DNA of 40,800 nt from Thermoflexus sp. (GTDB lineage Bacteria; Chloroflexota; Anaerolineae; Thermoflexales; Thermoflexaceae), in the NCBI RefSeq assembly GCF_034432235.1, contig NZ_DAOUCJ010000026.1:1-40800 (forward strand), written 5' to 3'. Position 1 is the stretch's first letter; each line of letters begins with the position of its first letter. The notes beneath the pieces were generated by a model. It saw only the letters and a program-made list of their open reading frames with translations. It did not search any database and was not told the origin of the DNA. A program made the translations under genes and the position numbers. Shown here piece by piece: positions 1 through 9,174 of the stretch.

Positions 1-1
1 T

Positions 2-889
2 TTGGAAAGGCGGCGAGCGTCCCCTTTCCGCCCTCACAAGGGGAGACGAGCTGATGATCCGTCTCCACATTCCTTCAGGAACGGCCCTCCGACTATGGGC
101 CAATCTGACCCGGGTGCAGGGGTGGTGACACGAGTGATCCCGGGAGGCTATGAGCTGCGGACGGGCGGTCTGCACAACGCACCGAGGACTCTCCGATTAG
201 AACTTGGGGAAGAGGTGTCGGTGGCCGATTGGCTTACTGAACGCCCGCGGGATGCATCTCCCCTTCGACTGGAGGAAGGGGATTTCGTGGATGTCATTGG
301 AGAGCGGATCCCGGAGGGGATCCGGGGCACCCGCATCTGGGTGCATCCAGCCCGCCAAGTCGAGAGGAGCCCTTCCCCCACCGATTCCCCACCTGCGGCA
401 GATCGTATCGAGGTCGGCCCGAATGGCTTGTGCTGGTATATCGATACGGGGTATGCAGGCTGGTTTGATTGCCCGACCGGCGCAGGCCGCTGCGGGACAT
501 GCAACCTCGCTCGCAGTGATCAGGCTGCCTGGCCTGCGATGGATACCTGTGGCTGTTGCACCTGGAACTGCTGCGATTGCTCTCGGAACTGTAAAAACCA
601 GATTTACCTCGCTTGCGGCAAGGATGTGGTGGTCTATGACCAATGCAGCACTAAGGTGAGGACCGTCTATATCGCCAGCTGCGGACCTTGCCAGCGGGCG
701 AATTGTATTTCAGATTGTGTTCCCAATCATCCAGACACGGATTTGTGTAATCGGTCCTGCGCAGACTGCCGAGGGGGTCGGGCGGCCATCATCGACCTGA
801 CCAAGCCCACCTTCGCCTACTTTTACGATCCTGTCCAGCGAGGGTGCTTCTCCTGCGAGGTGCGGGTGCTGGCGCAATGCTCATCGTGA
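2..889 (+). CDS. Cys-rich secreted-type protein with double-psi beta-barrel-like C-terminus
   Basis: The frame is open to the left edge, so the true start may lie outside the window; an internal ATG at 95 has only a weak AGGA site 14 bases upstream. Residues about 40-120 (from codon 2) resemble one DUF5666-like module (GVVTRVIPGGYEL ... GDFVDVIGERI), the same style as the proteins at 11654 and 12647. The C-terminal 130 residues hold more than 20 Cys, including the cluster CGCCTWNCCDCSRNC, then ACGKDVVVYDQC, then IDLTKPTFAYFYDP and CFSCEVRVLAQC. The order 'ACG, V.V.D.C, IDL.. AF, V.V' is what RlpA/expansin-like double-psi barrels show, so I infer such a fold, probably braced by disulfides outside the cell. 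No catalytic function is claimed. The next gene begins 31 bases downstream. Confidence 0.6.
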   Translation: MERRRASPFRPHKGRRADDPSPHSFRNGPPTMGQSDPGAGVVTRVIPGGYELRTGGLHNAPRTLRLELGEEVSVADWLTERPRDASPLRLEEGDFVDVIGERIPEGIRGTRIWVHPARQVERSPSPTDSPPAADRIEVGPNGLCWYIDTGYAGWFDCPTGAGRCGTCNLARSDQAAWPAMDTCGCCTWNCCDCSRNCKNQIYLACGKDVVVYDQCSTKVRTVYIASCGPCQRANCISDCVPNHPDTDLCNRSCADCRGGRAAIIDLTKPTFAYFYDPVQRGCFSCEVRVLAQCSS

Positions 890-920
890 GATCGTAAGAT
901 CTTAAGATATGGAGGAGACG

Positions 921-1601
921 ATGATAGGAGGGATTCATCGACTTCGAGGGATGATGCGGGCGTGGGCCATCGGCCTGGCGATCCTCGGCGCAGGATGCGG
1001 GGAAGCCCACCCGACCCCCTCCTCTCTGGGGTCCCTTTCGTCTTCCCCGCTCCCCACGCCCATCCCGTCCGCTTCGCCTTCGCCCTCCCCTTCCCCCACC
1101 TCCGCTGCCACCCCCGGGCCGACCTTGCCCCCTGAGATCTATCCCTCTCCCCTCCCCCTGCGGCCCGGGGTGATCGTCTCCGGTGTCCAGGGATGCCCAA
1201 ACCCCCAGGGCCTGGAAATCACCCCTCTCTCCAAGGAGGAAGCCCTGGCCGTGCTCCGGGCTGCCACCTCCGGCGACCCGGAGACGGTGCGGCAGGCCCA
1301 CGATCCCTCCCATTGGGCACAGATCGACTGGGCCCGGCTGGCAACCCCGGCCACGCCTGCCCTGCCGGCGGAGGCACGGATCCCCCCGGAACGGGTGACC
1401 GATCCCCGGCCGGCGGGGGAGTCTCCGTATGGGGAATTGATCGCCAATATGTGCGGGCGGGAGGTGCTGGCCCGTTCATGGTGGGTGGTAGTATGCGCAG
1501 GGCCGTGTGCGGAGGCGCTGCAGGCGGCCCCCGCCCTGAATGCCCATTTCTTCCTGATCCGGCGGCAGGGTCGCTGGTTGATCTGGTGGGTTTATCCGTG
1601 A
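921..1601 (+). CDS. Putative lipoprotein with Pro/Ser/Thr-rich linker
   Basis: A 226-residue protein of unknown function. I chose ATG 921 because GGAGGAG at 911-917 gives good spacing; ATG 909 and 951 are alternatives in the same frame. The N-terminus has basic residues, a short hydrophobic stretch and a lipobox ending LAILGAGC, so the mature protein is probably lipid-anchored on the outer face of the membrane. About 50 residues of Pro/Ser/Thr-rich linker follow (SPSPSPSPTS). The C-terminal 120 residues are compact, with two Cys-containing segments (NMCGREV and VVCAGPCAEAL) and a closing RRQGRWLIWWVYP. It lies between the Cys-rich protein and a broken propeller-like gene on the same strand and could be cotranscribed with them. 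I do not recognise the family. Confidence 0.7.
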   Translation: MIGGIHRLRGMMRAWAIGLAILGAGCGEAHPTPSSLGSLSSSPLPTPIPSASPSPSPSPTSAATPGPTLPPEIYPSPLPLRPGVIVSGVQGCPNPQGLEITPLSKEEALAVLRAATSGDPETVRQAHDPSHWAQIDWARLATPATPALPAEARIPPERVTDPRPAGESPYGELIANMCGREVLARSWWVVVCAGPCAEALQAAPALNAHFFLIRRQGRWLIWWVYP

Positions 1602-1718
1602 GGGGGAGCGGGAGGCTTTCGCCATTTGGGCGGCGGGCAGCTGGGGGTGCGATCGCTACGGGACTCCGAGGTCCAGGCGATGCGGAACCAGGCGAAGCCG
1701 GGCTGGCACTAAGAGCCG

Positions 1719-3158
1719 ATGCTCCTGGAGATCGAAGGGGAACGGGCGCGGGTCTTCACGGGCCTGGCGATGCGGGCGCGCCGGCCTGCCGCCTGGAGGG
1801 GATTGAGGATCCGGAGCATCCCTCTCCGGCGGAGCAGGCCCGGTTCCCAGACCCGGGCCGCTGGCGCTGGAGCCCGCTGACCCTCGCCGGCCGGCCTATG
1901 CGGGGGATCCAGGGGCTGGGCCTTCCGGTTCTCCCCTGGCAGGTGCGCGCGGATGGGACCTCCCTGGAGGGAATCGTGTTGCTGAACCCGGAGAACGGGA
2001 TGAGCCTTCAGGTCCTTATTGACCTGAGGGACGACGCCCACCGTCGGGCCCATCCGGATCAGACCCGGGATTTCCGGCTGCCCCCCGAGCTGATCCTCCG
2101 TCCCCACGTGGAAACAGCAGCCCTGGCGATCTGGGCCCCCTGCAGCGCGGCCCGGCTGCAGGAGCGACAGAAGGCGTTCCCCACGGACCACATCGACGGC
2201 TACCGGTTGCAGGTGGGCGCCGATGGACGGGTGCGACTGGAGGATGCCGAGCGCGGAAGACTGGATCTTCCAGAGTTGGACATGGGATCGGTCGGAATGG
2301 ATCGGGCTGGCCATTGGGAGTGTCCTCGGGCAGCCGGCCCACCTCCCTTCCTGGCGGATCCTGGCCCGTCCGGGAACCCCCCTTCAGTCCTTCCCGCCCC
2401 TCCCCATCGCCCGTATTCCGGGGGACGGGGAAGCGGTGTGTGAGCTCTTCCCCTGGGGGACCAGCTCCCGATGGGTGCTGTGGTGCCCGGTGGAGATCCA
2501 GACGCCGGGGAGCAAACCGCTGTGGCAGTTCGGCGCCCTGATCGATGGAACTTCCGGACAGGTGATGAGCCTGGTGGAGCTGGGATTCCAGGATCCGCCC
2601 GCGGAATCCGCTGCGGTGCGGTTCGGACCGAGTCTCTCGCTTTCCCCGGACAGGCAGTGGCTGGCCGTAGGATTTCGGGACCTGGGGCCGGACGGCACGC
2701 TCCGGGAGGGCCGCAGCCTATATCTGCTGGATGGGGAGCGGCCGGGGTGGATGCGCCGCTGGGAGGGCCGACGCTGGATCGCATGGGAACCATCGGGAGG
2801 CGGCCTCGTGCTTTATCATGTGCAGCGGGGCCAGCTGGAATGGCTGCGGCTCCCACCGGATCCCTCCGCGGAGCCGGTGGCCCTGATGGATGCCGCCCCC
2901 ACTGGTCCCATCGCCTTCCTCGCCCACGGCCTGGTGGCCGTGTCCCGCGCGAATCCGGCGGCGTTGTCGCTGTGGGATCGAGCGGGGCGCAAGCAAGGGG
3001 AGTGGGACCTCTCCGCGGTGGTGGAGCGGATCTACGGCCTGCTGGGGGAGGGGGAACGGGTGTGGATCGGGGCCTTCGAGCGGATGGCATCGGGGACGCC
3101 CTGTCGCTTCGCGCTTCTGGAGTTGCCGCTTGCAGGATCCCTCACCGATACCCCGTGA
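1719..3158 (+). pseudogene. Frameshifted beta-propeller-like secreted protein gene
   Basis: Coding-like sequence runs through this stretch but changes frame. From ATG 1719 one frame reads MLLEIEGERARVFTGLAM; by about 1785 the plausible protein is in a second frame (LEGIEDPEHPSPAEQARF, later AALAIWAPCSAARLQERQ); near 2255 it switches to a third (EDWIFQSWTWDRSEWIGLAI) that stays open to the stop at 3158. The last part (about 300 residues) is Trp-rich with repeating short strands such as SLSPDRQWLAVGF and GRRWIAWEPSGGGLVLYHV, typical of WD40/TolB-like propellers. A third fragment with a stop at 1710-1712 precedes it. Either the gene is decayed or the assembly carries indels. An intact protein of similar style follows at 3304. 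If the last frame is used alone, ATG 2244 (directly after GGAGG) could start a shorter protein. Confidence 0.55.
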
Positions 3159-3303
3159 GGGGCTCGCTGGGCCTTTCGGCATTTGAGGTCGGGATGGGGA
3201 GGCGATGGATCGAGGCCGGAGCGGGGGATCCTGTCATCGCGCAGCGTGCTCCCCATCCGGTCCTTCCGGCGCTCGATCGAACCCACTGAGTCGGGAGATG
3301 GCG

Positions 3304-4959
3304 ATGCGACGGATAGGGCGTTGGATCATCGGGATCGGATGGATGCTGATCCTGGGGTGTCGGGCGGGAACACCCGCGCCGATCCCATCGGGTCCCCCCA
3401 CCCTTCGTGCTCCCCTCCCGCCTTCCCCGACGTGGACTCTCTGGCCCTCCCCGACGCCGGCCTGTCCGAGCGGGGCCGAGGTGTCCGCCGCGCCCTCATT
3501 CCCTGACCCGGCTGGCTGGTCCTGGCAGGCCGAGAGGCGGGCCGGAGGGGTCCTGCGCCGGCTGACGCCGGGGGCCCCGGCGCCTCTTTACCTGCTTCCC
3601 TTTGACCGCTCCCCGGACGGCCGCTTCCTGGACGTCTGGGTTGTCCGCTGGATCGGCCAGGGGTGCACCTCGATGCGGATGATCCTGGATCGGAAGGGAG
3701 ATGCCCATCGGCGCAGCCCCGCGGTTTTCCCCTTCTGCTTCATCCCGGACGTCCGGTGGATCGGGCCGCGGGATCGGCCCACGCGGGCTCCGGATGGGCG
3801 GTGGGTGGCAGCGACGGCGGAGGGATCGGTGGTGACGTGGCGCGCAGGAGAGGACCTGAGGAACCTGAACGCGCCGGCGTCGATGGTCTGGGCCGGCTAC
3901 GCCGGTGGCGGGATGGTGGTGGCCCTGGATGCCGATGGCGGGGTATGGCGGGGATCGCTGGGAGGAGAGCGATGGGAGCCGGTGAGGGACCCGCAGGGGA
4001 CGCCTCTCCGGGCGGGGTGGCTGGCGGTGGGGACGGAGAGCCCGTGGGCGGTAGCCCTGCAAGCGGAGACGGTGGTGCGGCTTCCCACCCCCACGCCCCG
4101 ACCGCCCCGGGCCGAGCCCTCGCCGCCTCCCCGGAGGCGGCCTCCCACCCCGGTTCCCGAGGTGCCGGAGGCTTTTGACGAGGTGAGGATCTGGCGGATC
4201 CCCCTGGAATGGGGGACGCCGGCGGCAGGGCCGGTTCACTACCGACGGGTGGTGGTCGGGACGGACGCGTTGCTGCCGTATGGCGCGATCGTGGTGGGGC
4301 AAGGACGCTGGGTGCTGGAGGGCGCGCCGGTCATTTTAGAGCAGGGGCCGGACGGCAGCATCCGGCTGGCCTCCCTGGGGCAGGTGGTGGAGATCCGCAG
4401 CGGGCGGGTTCTGGATGGGACGGCCCTGGGGTGGGGGCCGGAGGAGGTCCCGGTGAATTGGGAGGTGTCCTGGGATGGACGGTGGATCGGGGCGGCGATC
4501 TTCGACCGGACCGCGGGGCGGATCACCGGGGTGTGGGTGGCCCCGGCCGCGGAGTTGGATTTAGGGAAAGGATGGCGGTTCCCGGGCTGGACCGAACTCT
4601 GGCGGCCAGGCTGGGCGCCGGGGGGAAGCGGGTTTGTGGTGGCGCGGGAAGGGCCGGCCGGCTGGGAGGTGGGCTGGCTGCCGCTGCCGCCGGATGCCGA
4701 AGGAGTGCGACCCCTGTCCGGCCTGATCCCTGGCTCGATTGGGATCCGAGGAGCGGAGGTGTGGGGGGCCAGGGAGGTCAACCCGGCGCAGGTGATGGCG
4801 GTGGATCGGACGGGACGGGCGCGCGAAGTGGTGACGCTTTCTGGATCCGCCCGCGTGTGGGGAGGCTGGGATGCGGGGGAGGCGATGGTCCTCGTGGTGG
4901 AGGAGCGAGGAGGGGAGGGTTGTCGTAACACCCTGATGGAATGGCTTCCTACCCCCTGA
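3304..4959 (+). CDS. Putative lipoprotein, beta-propeller-like
   Basis: A 551-residue protein. ATG 3304 is preferred over ATG 3298 because GGGAG (3293-3297) touches the latter. The signal sequence ends in the lipobox LILGC (Cys about residue 19), so I infer an external lipoprotein. A Pro/Ser/Thr-rich linker follows, then two propeller-like halves with repeated short motifs (FDRSPDGRFLDVWVV; APDGRWVAATAEGSVVTW; WEVSWDGRWIGAAIFD). They are separated by a second Pro-rich linker near residues 260-285 (PTPTPRPPRAEPSPPPRRR). The 'S-x-DGRW' pattern is seen in WD40/TolB-like repeats. Function is unknown; it resembles the frameshifted gene just upstream in composition and in its DAHRR segment, so the two may be old duplicates. 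It is convergent with mfd. Confidence 0.75.
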   Translation: MRRIGRWIIGIGWMLILGCRAGTPAPIPSGPPTLRAPLPPSPTWTLWPSPTPACPSGAEVSAAPSFPDPAGWSWQAERRAGGVLRRLTPGAPAPLYLLPFDRSPDGRFLDVWVVRWIGQGCTSMRMILDRKGDAHRRSPAVFPFCFIPDVRWIGPRDRPTRAPDGRWVAATAEGSVVTWRAGEDLRNLNAPASMVWAGYAGGGMVVALDADGGVWRGSLGGERWEPVRDPQGTPLRAGWLAVGTESPWAVALQAETVVRLPTPTPRPPRAEPSPPPRRRPPTPVPEVPEAFDEVRIWRIPLEWGTPAAGPVHYRRVVVGTDALLPYGAIVVGQGRWVLEGAPVILEQGPDGSIRLASLGQVVEIRSGRVLDGTALGWGPEEVPVNWEVSWDGRWIGAAIFDRTAGRITGVWVAPAAELDLGKGWRFPGWTELWRPGWAPGGSGFVVAREGPAGWEVGWLPLPPDAEGVRPLSGLIPGSIGIRGAEVWGAREVNPAQVMAVDRTGRAREVVTLSGSARVWGGWDAGEAMVLVVEERGGEGCRNTLMEWLPTP

Positions 4960-5132
4960 TCGGAAGGGGGAGCCCTCCGCCTCCGCTCCCTGCAACGGAT
5001 GGCGGCGCTCCCGCCCGGTTGGGCCTCGATGGCCGCACCGGCGGGGCCGGATCTTCGACCTCCGCTCGGCGATCCGGTTCCCGGCCGAGATCGGGATGAA
5101 CGAAAGCGGGAGGATCCGAGTCCGCGGCTTCT

Positions 5133-8100
5133 TCAACGGCTTCCGGCGGCTTCGGGCAGCCCGGCCCAGCGTCGGAGGACGCGTTCCAGATCCTGGGGCC
5201 AGGATGGGCGACGGGGGAGGCGCACCGCGCCGTCGGCGACCCAGCCCCCCAGTTCCCGGATGAGCCCATCGGCCCCCGCCGGGGCCGGCCGCAGGACCAG
5301 GGTCCGCCCCTCCCCATGGATCCGTTCGATCCCCGCCCGGGCGGCCAGGATCTTGAGGCGCAGTTGCTGAAGGAGGTTGCGGGCTTCCTCCGGGAGGGGG
5401 CCGAATCGATCCTCCAGCTCCCGGGCCATCTCGGCCACCCCCTCCAGGGTCTGGATCCCGGCCATCCGGCGGTAGAGCTGCAGCCGCAGGGCGGGATCGG
5501 GGACGTAATCCTCCGGCAGGCCGATGGGCCATGGGAGGTTGAGGGTCACCCCCTCCGAGGTCGGCGGTGGCGGCGCTCCTTCCCGCTCCGCCCGAAGCTC
5601 GGCGATGGCCCGGTTCAGCATCTTCATGTAGAGGTCGAAGCCTACCGCCGCGATGTGTCCGTGCTGACGGGTGCCCAGGATCTCCCCTGCGCCCCGCACC
5701 TCCAGATCCCGCATCGCCAGCTGGAAGCCGCCCCCCAGCCCGGGGATCTCGTAGAGGGCTGCCAGCCGTTCCCGGGCTTCCGCGGCGAGCGGGATCTTCG
5801 GATCATAGAGGAAATAGGCGTAGCCCTGCAGCACGCTGCGGCCCACCCGCCCCCGCAGCTGGTAGAGCTGGGCCAGCCCGAAGAGGTCCGCCCGGATTAC
5901 GATCATCGTGTTGGCGTTGGGGATGTCCAGGCCGCTGCTGATGATGTCGGTGGCCACCAGCACGTCGATCTCCCCCCGCGTGAAGGCCATCATGGTCTTC
6001 TCCAGCTGCCGGGGCGGCATCTGGCCGTGGGCCATGCCGAAGCGGGCCCCCGGCACCAGGGCCTCCAGCCGCTCCTTCCAGGCCTCCAGGCCGTGCACCC
6101 GGTTGTAGACCACGAAGACCTGCCCCCCGCGATCCAGCTCCCGCATGATCGCCGAGCGCACCAGGCGATCATCGTAGGGCCCCACATAGACCTGCACCGG
6201 CAGCCGTTCCTCCGGCGGCGTCTGGATCAGGCTGATGTCCCGCAGCCCGCTCAGGGCCAGATAGAGGGTGCGGGGGATCGGCGTCGCCGTGAGGGTGAGC
6301 ACATCCACCTCCGCCCGGAGGCGCTTGAAGTGCTCCTTGTGCATCACGCCGAAGCGCTGCTCCTCATCGATGATCACCAACCCCAGGTCCTTGAACACCA
6401 CGTCCGGCTGGAGCAGACGATGGGTGCCGATGAGGATGTCGATCTCCCCCTCCCGGAGCCGGCGCAGGATCTCCGCCTGCTCCTTCGGCGAGCGGAGCCG
6501 GGTGAGGACCTCCACCACCACCGGGAAGGGGGCCAGGCGGGCGCGGAAGGTCTCGTAGTGCTGGTGGGCCAGGATGGTCGTGGGGGCCAGCATGGCCACC
6601 TGCTTGCCGTCCATCACCGCCTTGAAGGCCGCCCGCAGGGCCACCTCGGTTTTCCCGAACCCCGCGTCCCCGCACAGCAATCGATCCATGGGCCGCGGCC
6701 GCTCCATATCCGCCTTGACCTCCTCAATGGCCCGGAGCTGATCCTCCGTCTCGATGAAGGGGAAGGAAGCCTCCAACTCCCGCTGCCATGGCGTGTCCGG
6801 CGAGAAGGCGTGGCCCCGGGCCACCTCGCGTCGGGCGTAAAGCTCCAGCAATTCGCGGGCCACCTCGGCCGCCGCCTGTCGTGCCCGCGCCCGCGCCTGA
6901 GCCCAGTCCCCGCTCCCCAGAGGGTGGATCTCCGGGGGCTGATCCGTCGGGCCCACATACCGGCTGACCCGATCCGCCTGATCCACCGGCACATACAGCC
7001 GATCGTTGCCGGCATAGCGCACCACCAGATACTCCCGCTCCACGCCGTCCAGGTTCAGGCGGACCAGGCCCTCGAAGATGCCGATGCCGAAATCCTCGTG
7101 GACGACATAATCGCCTTCCCGGAGCTCCCGGATCCATTCGGGGGGCGGGCCTCGCCGGGCGCGCCGGCGCCAGGGGAGGGGACGAAACACCCCGAAGAGC
7201 TCGGCGTCGGTGAGCAGGGCGAAGCGCCGCCCATCCCGGGATCGGAACAGCAAGCCTCCGCTCAGCGCCCCGTTGAGGAAGTAGATCCGCCGGGGGAGGG
7301 GCGGGGCTTCCAGGGCCGGGATGCTGCAGGCCGCTTCTTCCATTCCATGGGCGTGATCGGACCAGACCTGCGCCAGCCGGGCGGCCTGGCGGCTGACCAC
7401 CACCACGGCCTCGCCCAGATGCAGGCGCCGGCTCAGGTCCTCCAGGATGCGCTGGAGCTGCCCGCCGAAGCGGGGCGGAGCTTCCATGGGCAGAGAGGGG
7501 AACCCGCCCCCTTCCGGGATCGCCGTGATCTGAAGCTGCGGGCGCCGATTCCGATGAGCCTCCCAGCTCCTCCGGTCGACAAAAGGATCGGGATAATCCG
7601 GGGGGAGGAACCCCGCGCTCTCCGCGCGGGCCCGCAGCGCTGTGGCTTCCTCCATCAGCTCGTTCCACGCCGCCTGGATGTCTGCCTCGTCCAGGAGAAG
7701 CACCCATCCGTCCTCGGGAAGATATGCGAGGGGAGTGGTGGAATCGGCATAAAAATAGGGGAGGTAAAACTCCAGCATCGGGAAAGGAACGCCGCGGGCC
7801 AGGGCCTGACGTTCCCGCTCGAGGGCTTCCGCCTCCGCGGGGGCCTCCACGGATGGCTGCCAGGCGGCCAGCCGCTCCGCGATCGCCGGGCCGTAGGACG
7901 GCAGCGCCTCCCGGGCCGGCAGGATGCGAACCTGCTCGATCGGCCGGAGCGTCCGCTGCGTGACGGGATCGAAGGCGCGCATGGTGGCGATGCGGTCCGC
8001 TTCCCACTCGATCCGGATCGGCTCCGAAACCGTCGAGGGGAAGAGATCCACGATCCCCCCGCGGCGGGCGAACTGCCCGGGCTGGGTGACGACGGTGACC

Positions 8101-8603
8101 GGCTCATACCCGGCCTCCAGGAGATACCGGAGGAAGCCCTCCATCGGAAGCTCCTGGCCGGCCCGCAGGATCCGGCGCAGGCGGTGGAAAAGCCGTGGCG
8201 GCAGCGTGCGGAGGAGCAGGGCGCGGATGGAGGCCACCACCACCGGCGCAGGATCCCCGTTCAGACCCGCCAGGGCGGCCAGGGCGGCCAGGCGCTCCGC
8301 GCGGATCTCCGGAGGCCACGGCGCCCGCTCGTAAGGGAGCGCCGGGGGCTCCGGCAACCGGTGGATCCGCTCCACCCCCAGCCAGAGGGCCAGGTCCTGG
8401 GCCATCCGCTGGGCCCCTTCTGCGGTCCCCGCTACAATCAACATCGGCCGCAAAGCCCGCCGGGCCAGCCCGGCGATCCAGAACGACCACGCCCACCGGG
8501 GAAGCGCCATCTGGATGCGCCTTCCCATGGCTAAGGCTTCAACGGTCTGGGAAAGGAGAGGCTCTGCTTCCAGAAATTCCAGCAAACCGCTCAGCGGTCC
8601 CAT
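5133..8603 (-). CDS. mfd: Transcription-repair coupling factor Mfd
   Basis: Mfd is an ATP-driven DNA translocase that removes RNA polymerase stalled at lesions and recruits the UvrABC excision machinery. The 1156-residue length is normal. Seen in order: a UvrB-like N-terminal module, a CarD-like RNA-polymerase interaction domain near residue 500 (LREGDYVVHEDFGIGIFEGL), Walker A GDAGFGKTEVA near 640, the DEEQ box (VIIDEEQRFGV) near 745, helicase motif VI region QLRGRVGRS, and the TRCF C-terminal domain near 1030 (YVPDPALRLQLYRRMAGI). I start at ATG 8603 because MGPLSGLLEFL looks like a family N-terminus; ATG 8645 is in frame and adds 14 residues. Neither has a clear ribosome site. It is transcribed towards the lipoprotein cluster, with which it is convergent. 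Confidence 0.97.
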   Translation of the reverse strand: MGPLSGLLEFLEAEPLLSQTVEALAMGRRIQMALPRWAWSFWIAGLARRALRPMLIVAGTAEGAQRMAQDLALWLGVERIHRLPEPPALPYERAPWPPEIRAERLAALAALAGLNGDPAPVVVASIRALLLRTLPPRLFHRLRRILRAGQELPMEGFLRYLLEAGYEPVTVVTQPGQFARRGGIVDLFPSTVSEPIRIEWEADRIATMRAFDPVTQRTLRPIEQVRILPAREALPSYGPAIAERLAAWQPSVEAPAEAEALERERQALARGVPFPMLEFYLPYFYADSTTPLAYLPEDGWVLLLDEADIQAAWNELMEEATALRARAESAGFLPPDYPDPFVDRRSWEAHRNRRPQLQITAIPEGGGFPSLPMEAPPRFGGQLQRILEDLSRRLHLGEAVVVVSRQAARLAQVWSDHAHGMEEAACSIPALEAPPLPRRIYFLNGALSGGLLFRSRDGRRFALLTDAELFGVFRPLPWRRRARRGPPPEWIRELREGDYVVHEDFGIGIFEGLVRLNLDGVEREYLVVRYAGNDRLYVPVDQADRVSRYVGPTDQPPEIHPLGSGDWAQARARARQAAAEVARELLELYARREVARGHAFSPDTPWQRELEASFPFIETEDQLRAIEEVKADMERPRPMDRLLCGDAGFGKTEVALRAAFKAVMDGKQVAMLAPTTILAHQHYETFRARLAPFPVVVEVLTRLRSPKEQAEILRRLREGEIDILIGTHRLLQPDVVFKDLGLVIIDEEQRFGVMHKEHFKRLRAEVDVLTLTATPIPRTLYLALSGLRDISLIQTPPEERLPVQVYVGPYDDRLVRSAIMRELDRGGQVFVVYNRVHGLEAWKERLEALVPGARFGMAHGQMPPRQLEKTMMAFTRGEIDVLVATDIISSGLDIPNANTMIVIRADLFGLAQLYQLRGRVGRSVLQGYAYFLYDPKIPLAAEARERLAALYEIPGLGGGFQLAMRDLEVRGAGEILGTRQHGHIAAVGFDLYMKMLNRAIAELRAEREGAPPPPTSEGVTLNLPWPIGLPEDYVPDPALRLQLYRRMAGIQTLEGVAEMARELEDRFGPLPEEARNLLQQLRLKILAARAGIERIHGEGRTLVLRPAPAGADGLIRELGGWVADGAVRLPRRPSWPQDLERVLRRWAGLPEAAGSR

Positions 8604-8627
8604 GGTCCCGTGTCGGATCTCTTTCCC

Positions 8628-8656
8628 TTGACAGGTTTGTTCCATTGTGTTATTGT
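8628..8656 (+). promoter_or_regulatory. Sigma-70-type promoter candidate
   Basis: TTGACA at 8628-8633, a 17-base spacer and TATTGT at 8651-8656 form a nearly consensus promoter reading rightwards, away from mfd. The next recognised gene on this strand is tRNA-Arg at 8926, about 265 bases beyond the expected start near 8663. It may drive that tRNA with a long leader, or a small RNA. It overlaps the alternative upstream start of mfd. Chance occurrence cannot be excluded. Confidence 0.45.
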
Positions 8657-8751
8657 AGGGCCGGTCCCTGATTCACTTCCTGGCTCATTTTACGACGGGC
8701 TGATCCTATGGCAGGTGAGGGGCATTCCTTCTCCATCCCGCCTCAGGAGCG

Positions 8752-8775
8752 CTCGAGCTCCGGCTGGAGTTCGAG
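8752..8775 (+). other. Stable hairpin in an otherwise geneless stretch (8657-8925)
   Basis: Bases 8752-8761 pair with 8766-8775 around a four-base loop (ten pairs, one G-U). A smaller hairpin, CTCTC with GAGAG at 8803-8816, follows. No protein-coding sequence is convincing in 8657-8925, and I do not recognise a known RNA family here (no T-box, SRP or RNase P signature seen). Confidence 0.5.
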
Positions 8776-8925
8776 CATATCCTTCCCTCTGCTCTCCACG
8801 GTCTCTCTTCTGAGAGCGCTCTGATTTCGATCGAGGCTCCATGAGCGGGCCCGTCCTTTCCCCTGTGACCTTTTTCCTAAATTTGGCGCTTGCCTCTTTC
8901 CTTATCATAGGGCATGAGGAAGCTT

Positions 8926-8999
8926 GCCCCCTTAGCTCAAAGGGAAAGAGCGGCCGCCTTCTAAGCGGCGGGATCCGGGTTCGAATCCCGGAGGGGGCG
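8926..8999 (+). tRNA. tRNA-Arg (anticodon UCU)
   Basis: A full cloverleaf can be drawn: acceptor GCCCCCT (8926-8932) with AGGGGGC (8992-8998), D-arm GCTC/GAGC, anticodon stem GCCGC/GCGGC with loop CTTCTAA, so the anticodon is UCU at 8960-8962, and T-arm CCGGG-TTCGAAT-CCCGG. The discriminator base is G (8999). CCA is not encoded and must be added after transcription. It decodes AGA/AGG arginine codons. A perfect palindromic terminator follows at 9005. Confidence 0.97.
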
Positions 9000-9004
9000 C
9001 TCCG

Positions 9005-9038
9005 AGGGCCGGCGCGATCGCGCCGGCCCTGTTTGTTT
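9005..9038 (+). terminator. Intrinsic terminator after tRNA-Arg
   Basis: Bases 9005-9030 are a perfect 26-base palindrome (AGGGCCGGCGCGA and its reverse complement), followed by the T-rich GTTTGTTT. Confidence 0.8.
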
Positions 9039-9174
9039 CGGCGTAGGGATCCATCCCCCGTATATATGGTGGTGGGGCATTCACCGGTCGAGGCGGAAAC
9101 CCAACTGACCGGGTTGTCCGGCCGGGCTGTCGCTTGTAGGTGGGTCTTCAGAAGACTACGCGCCGGGGAGTCCC

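Noticed and set aside
1602..1712. A separate small gene ending LRDSEVQAMRNQAKPGWH
   Set aside because: There is no credible start codon with a ribosome site. It may be part of the decayed gene that follows, and is mentioned there.
5316..8534. A 1072-codon open frame on the plus strand
   Set aside because: It is wholly antisense to mfd, and its translation is low-complexity His/Gln/Pro/Leu text with no family motifs. Long antisense frames are expected in GC-rich genes.
8657..8925. T-box or other known riboswitch before tRNA-Arg
   Set aside because: The T-box consensus and other signatures I know were not found. Only generic hairpins are present.
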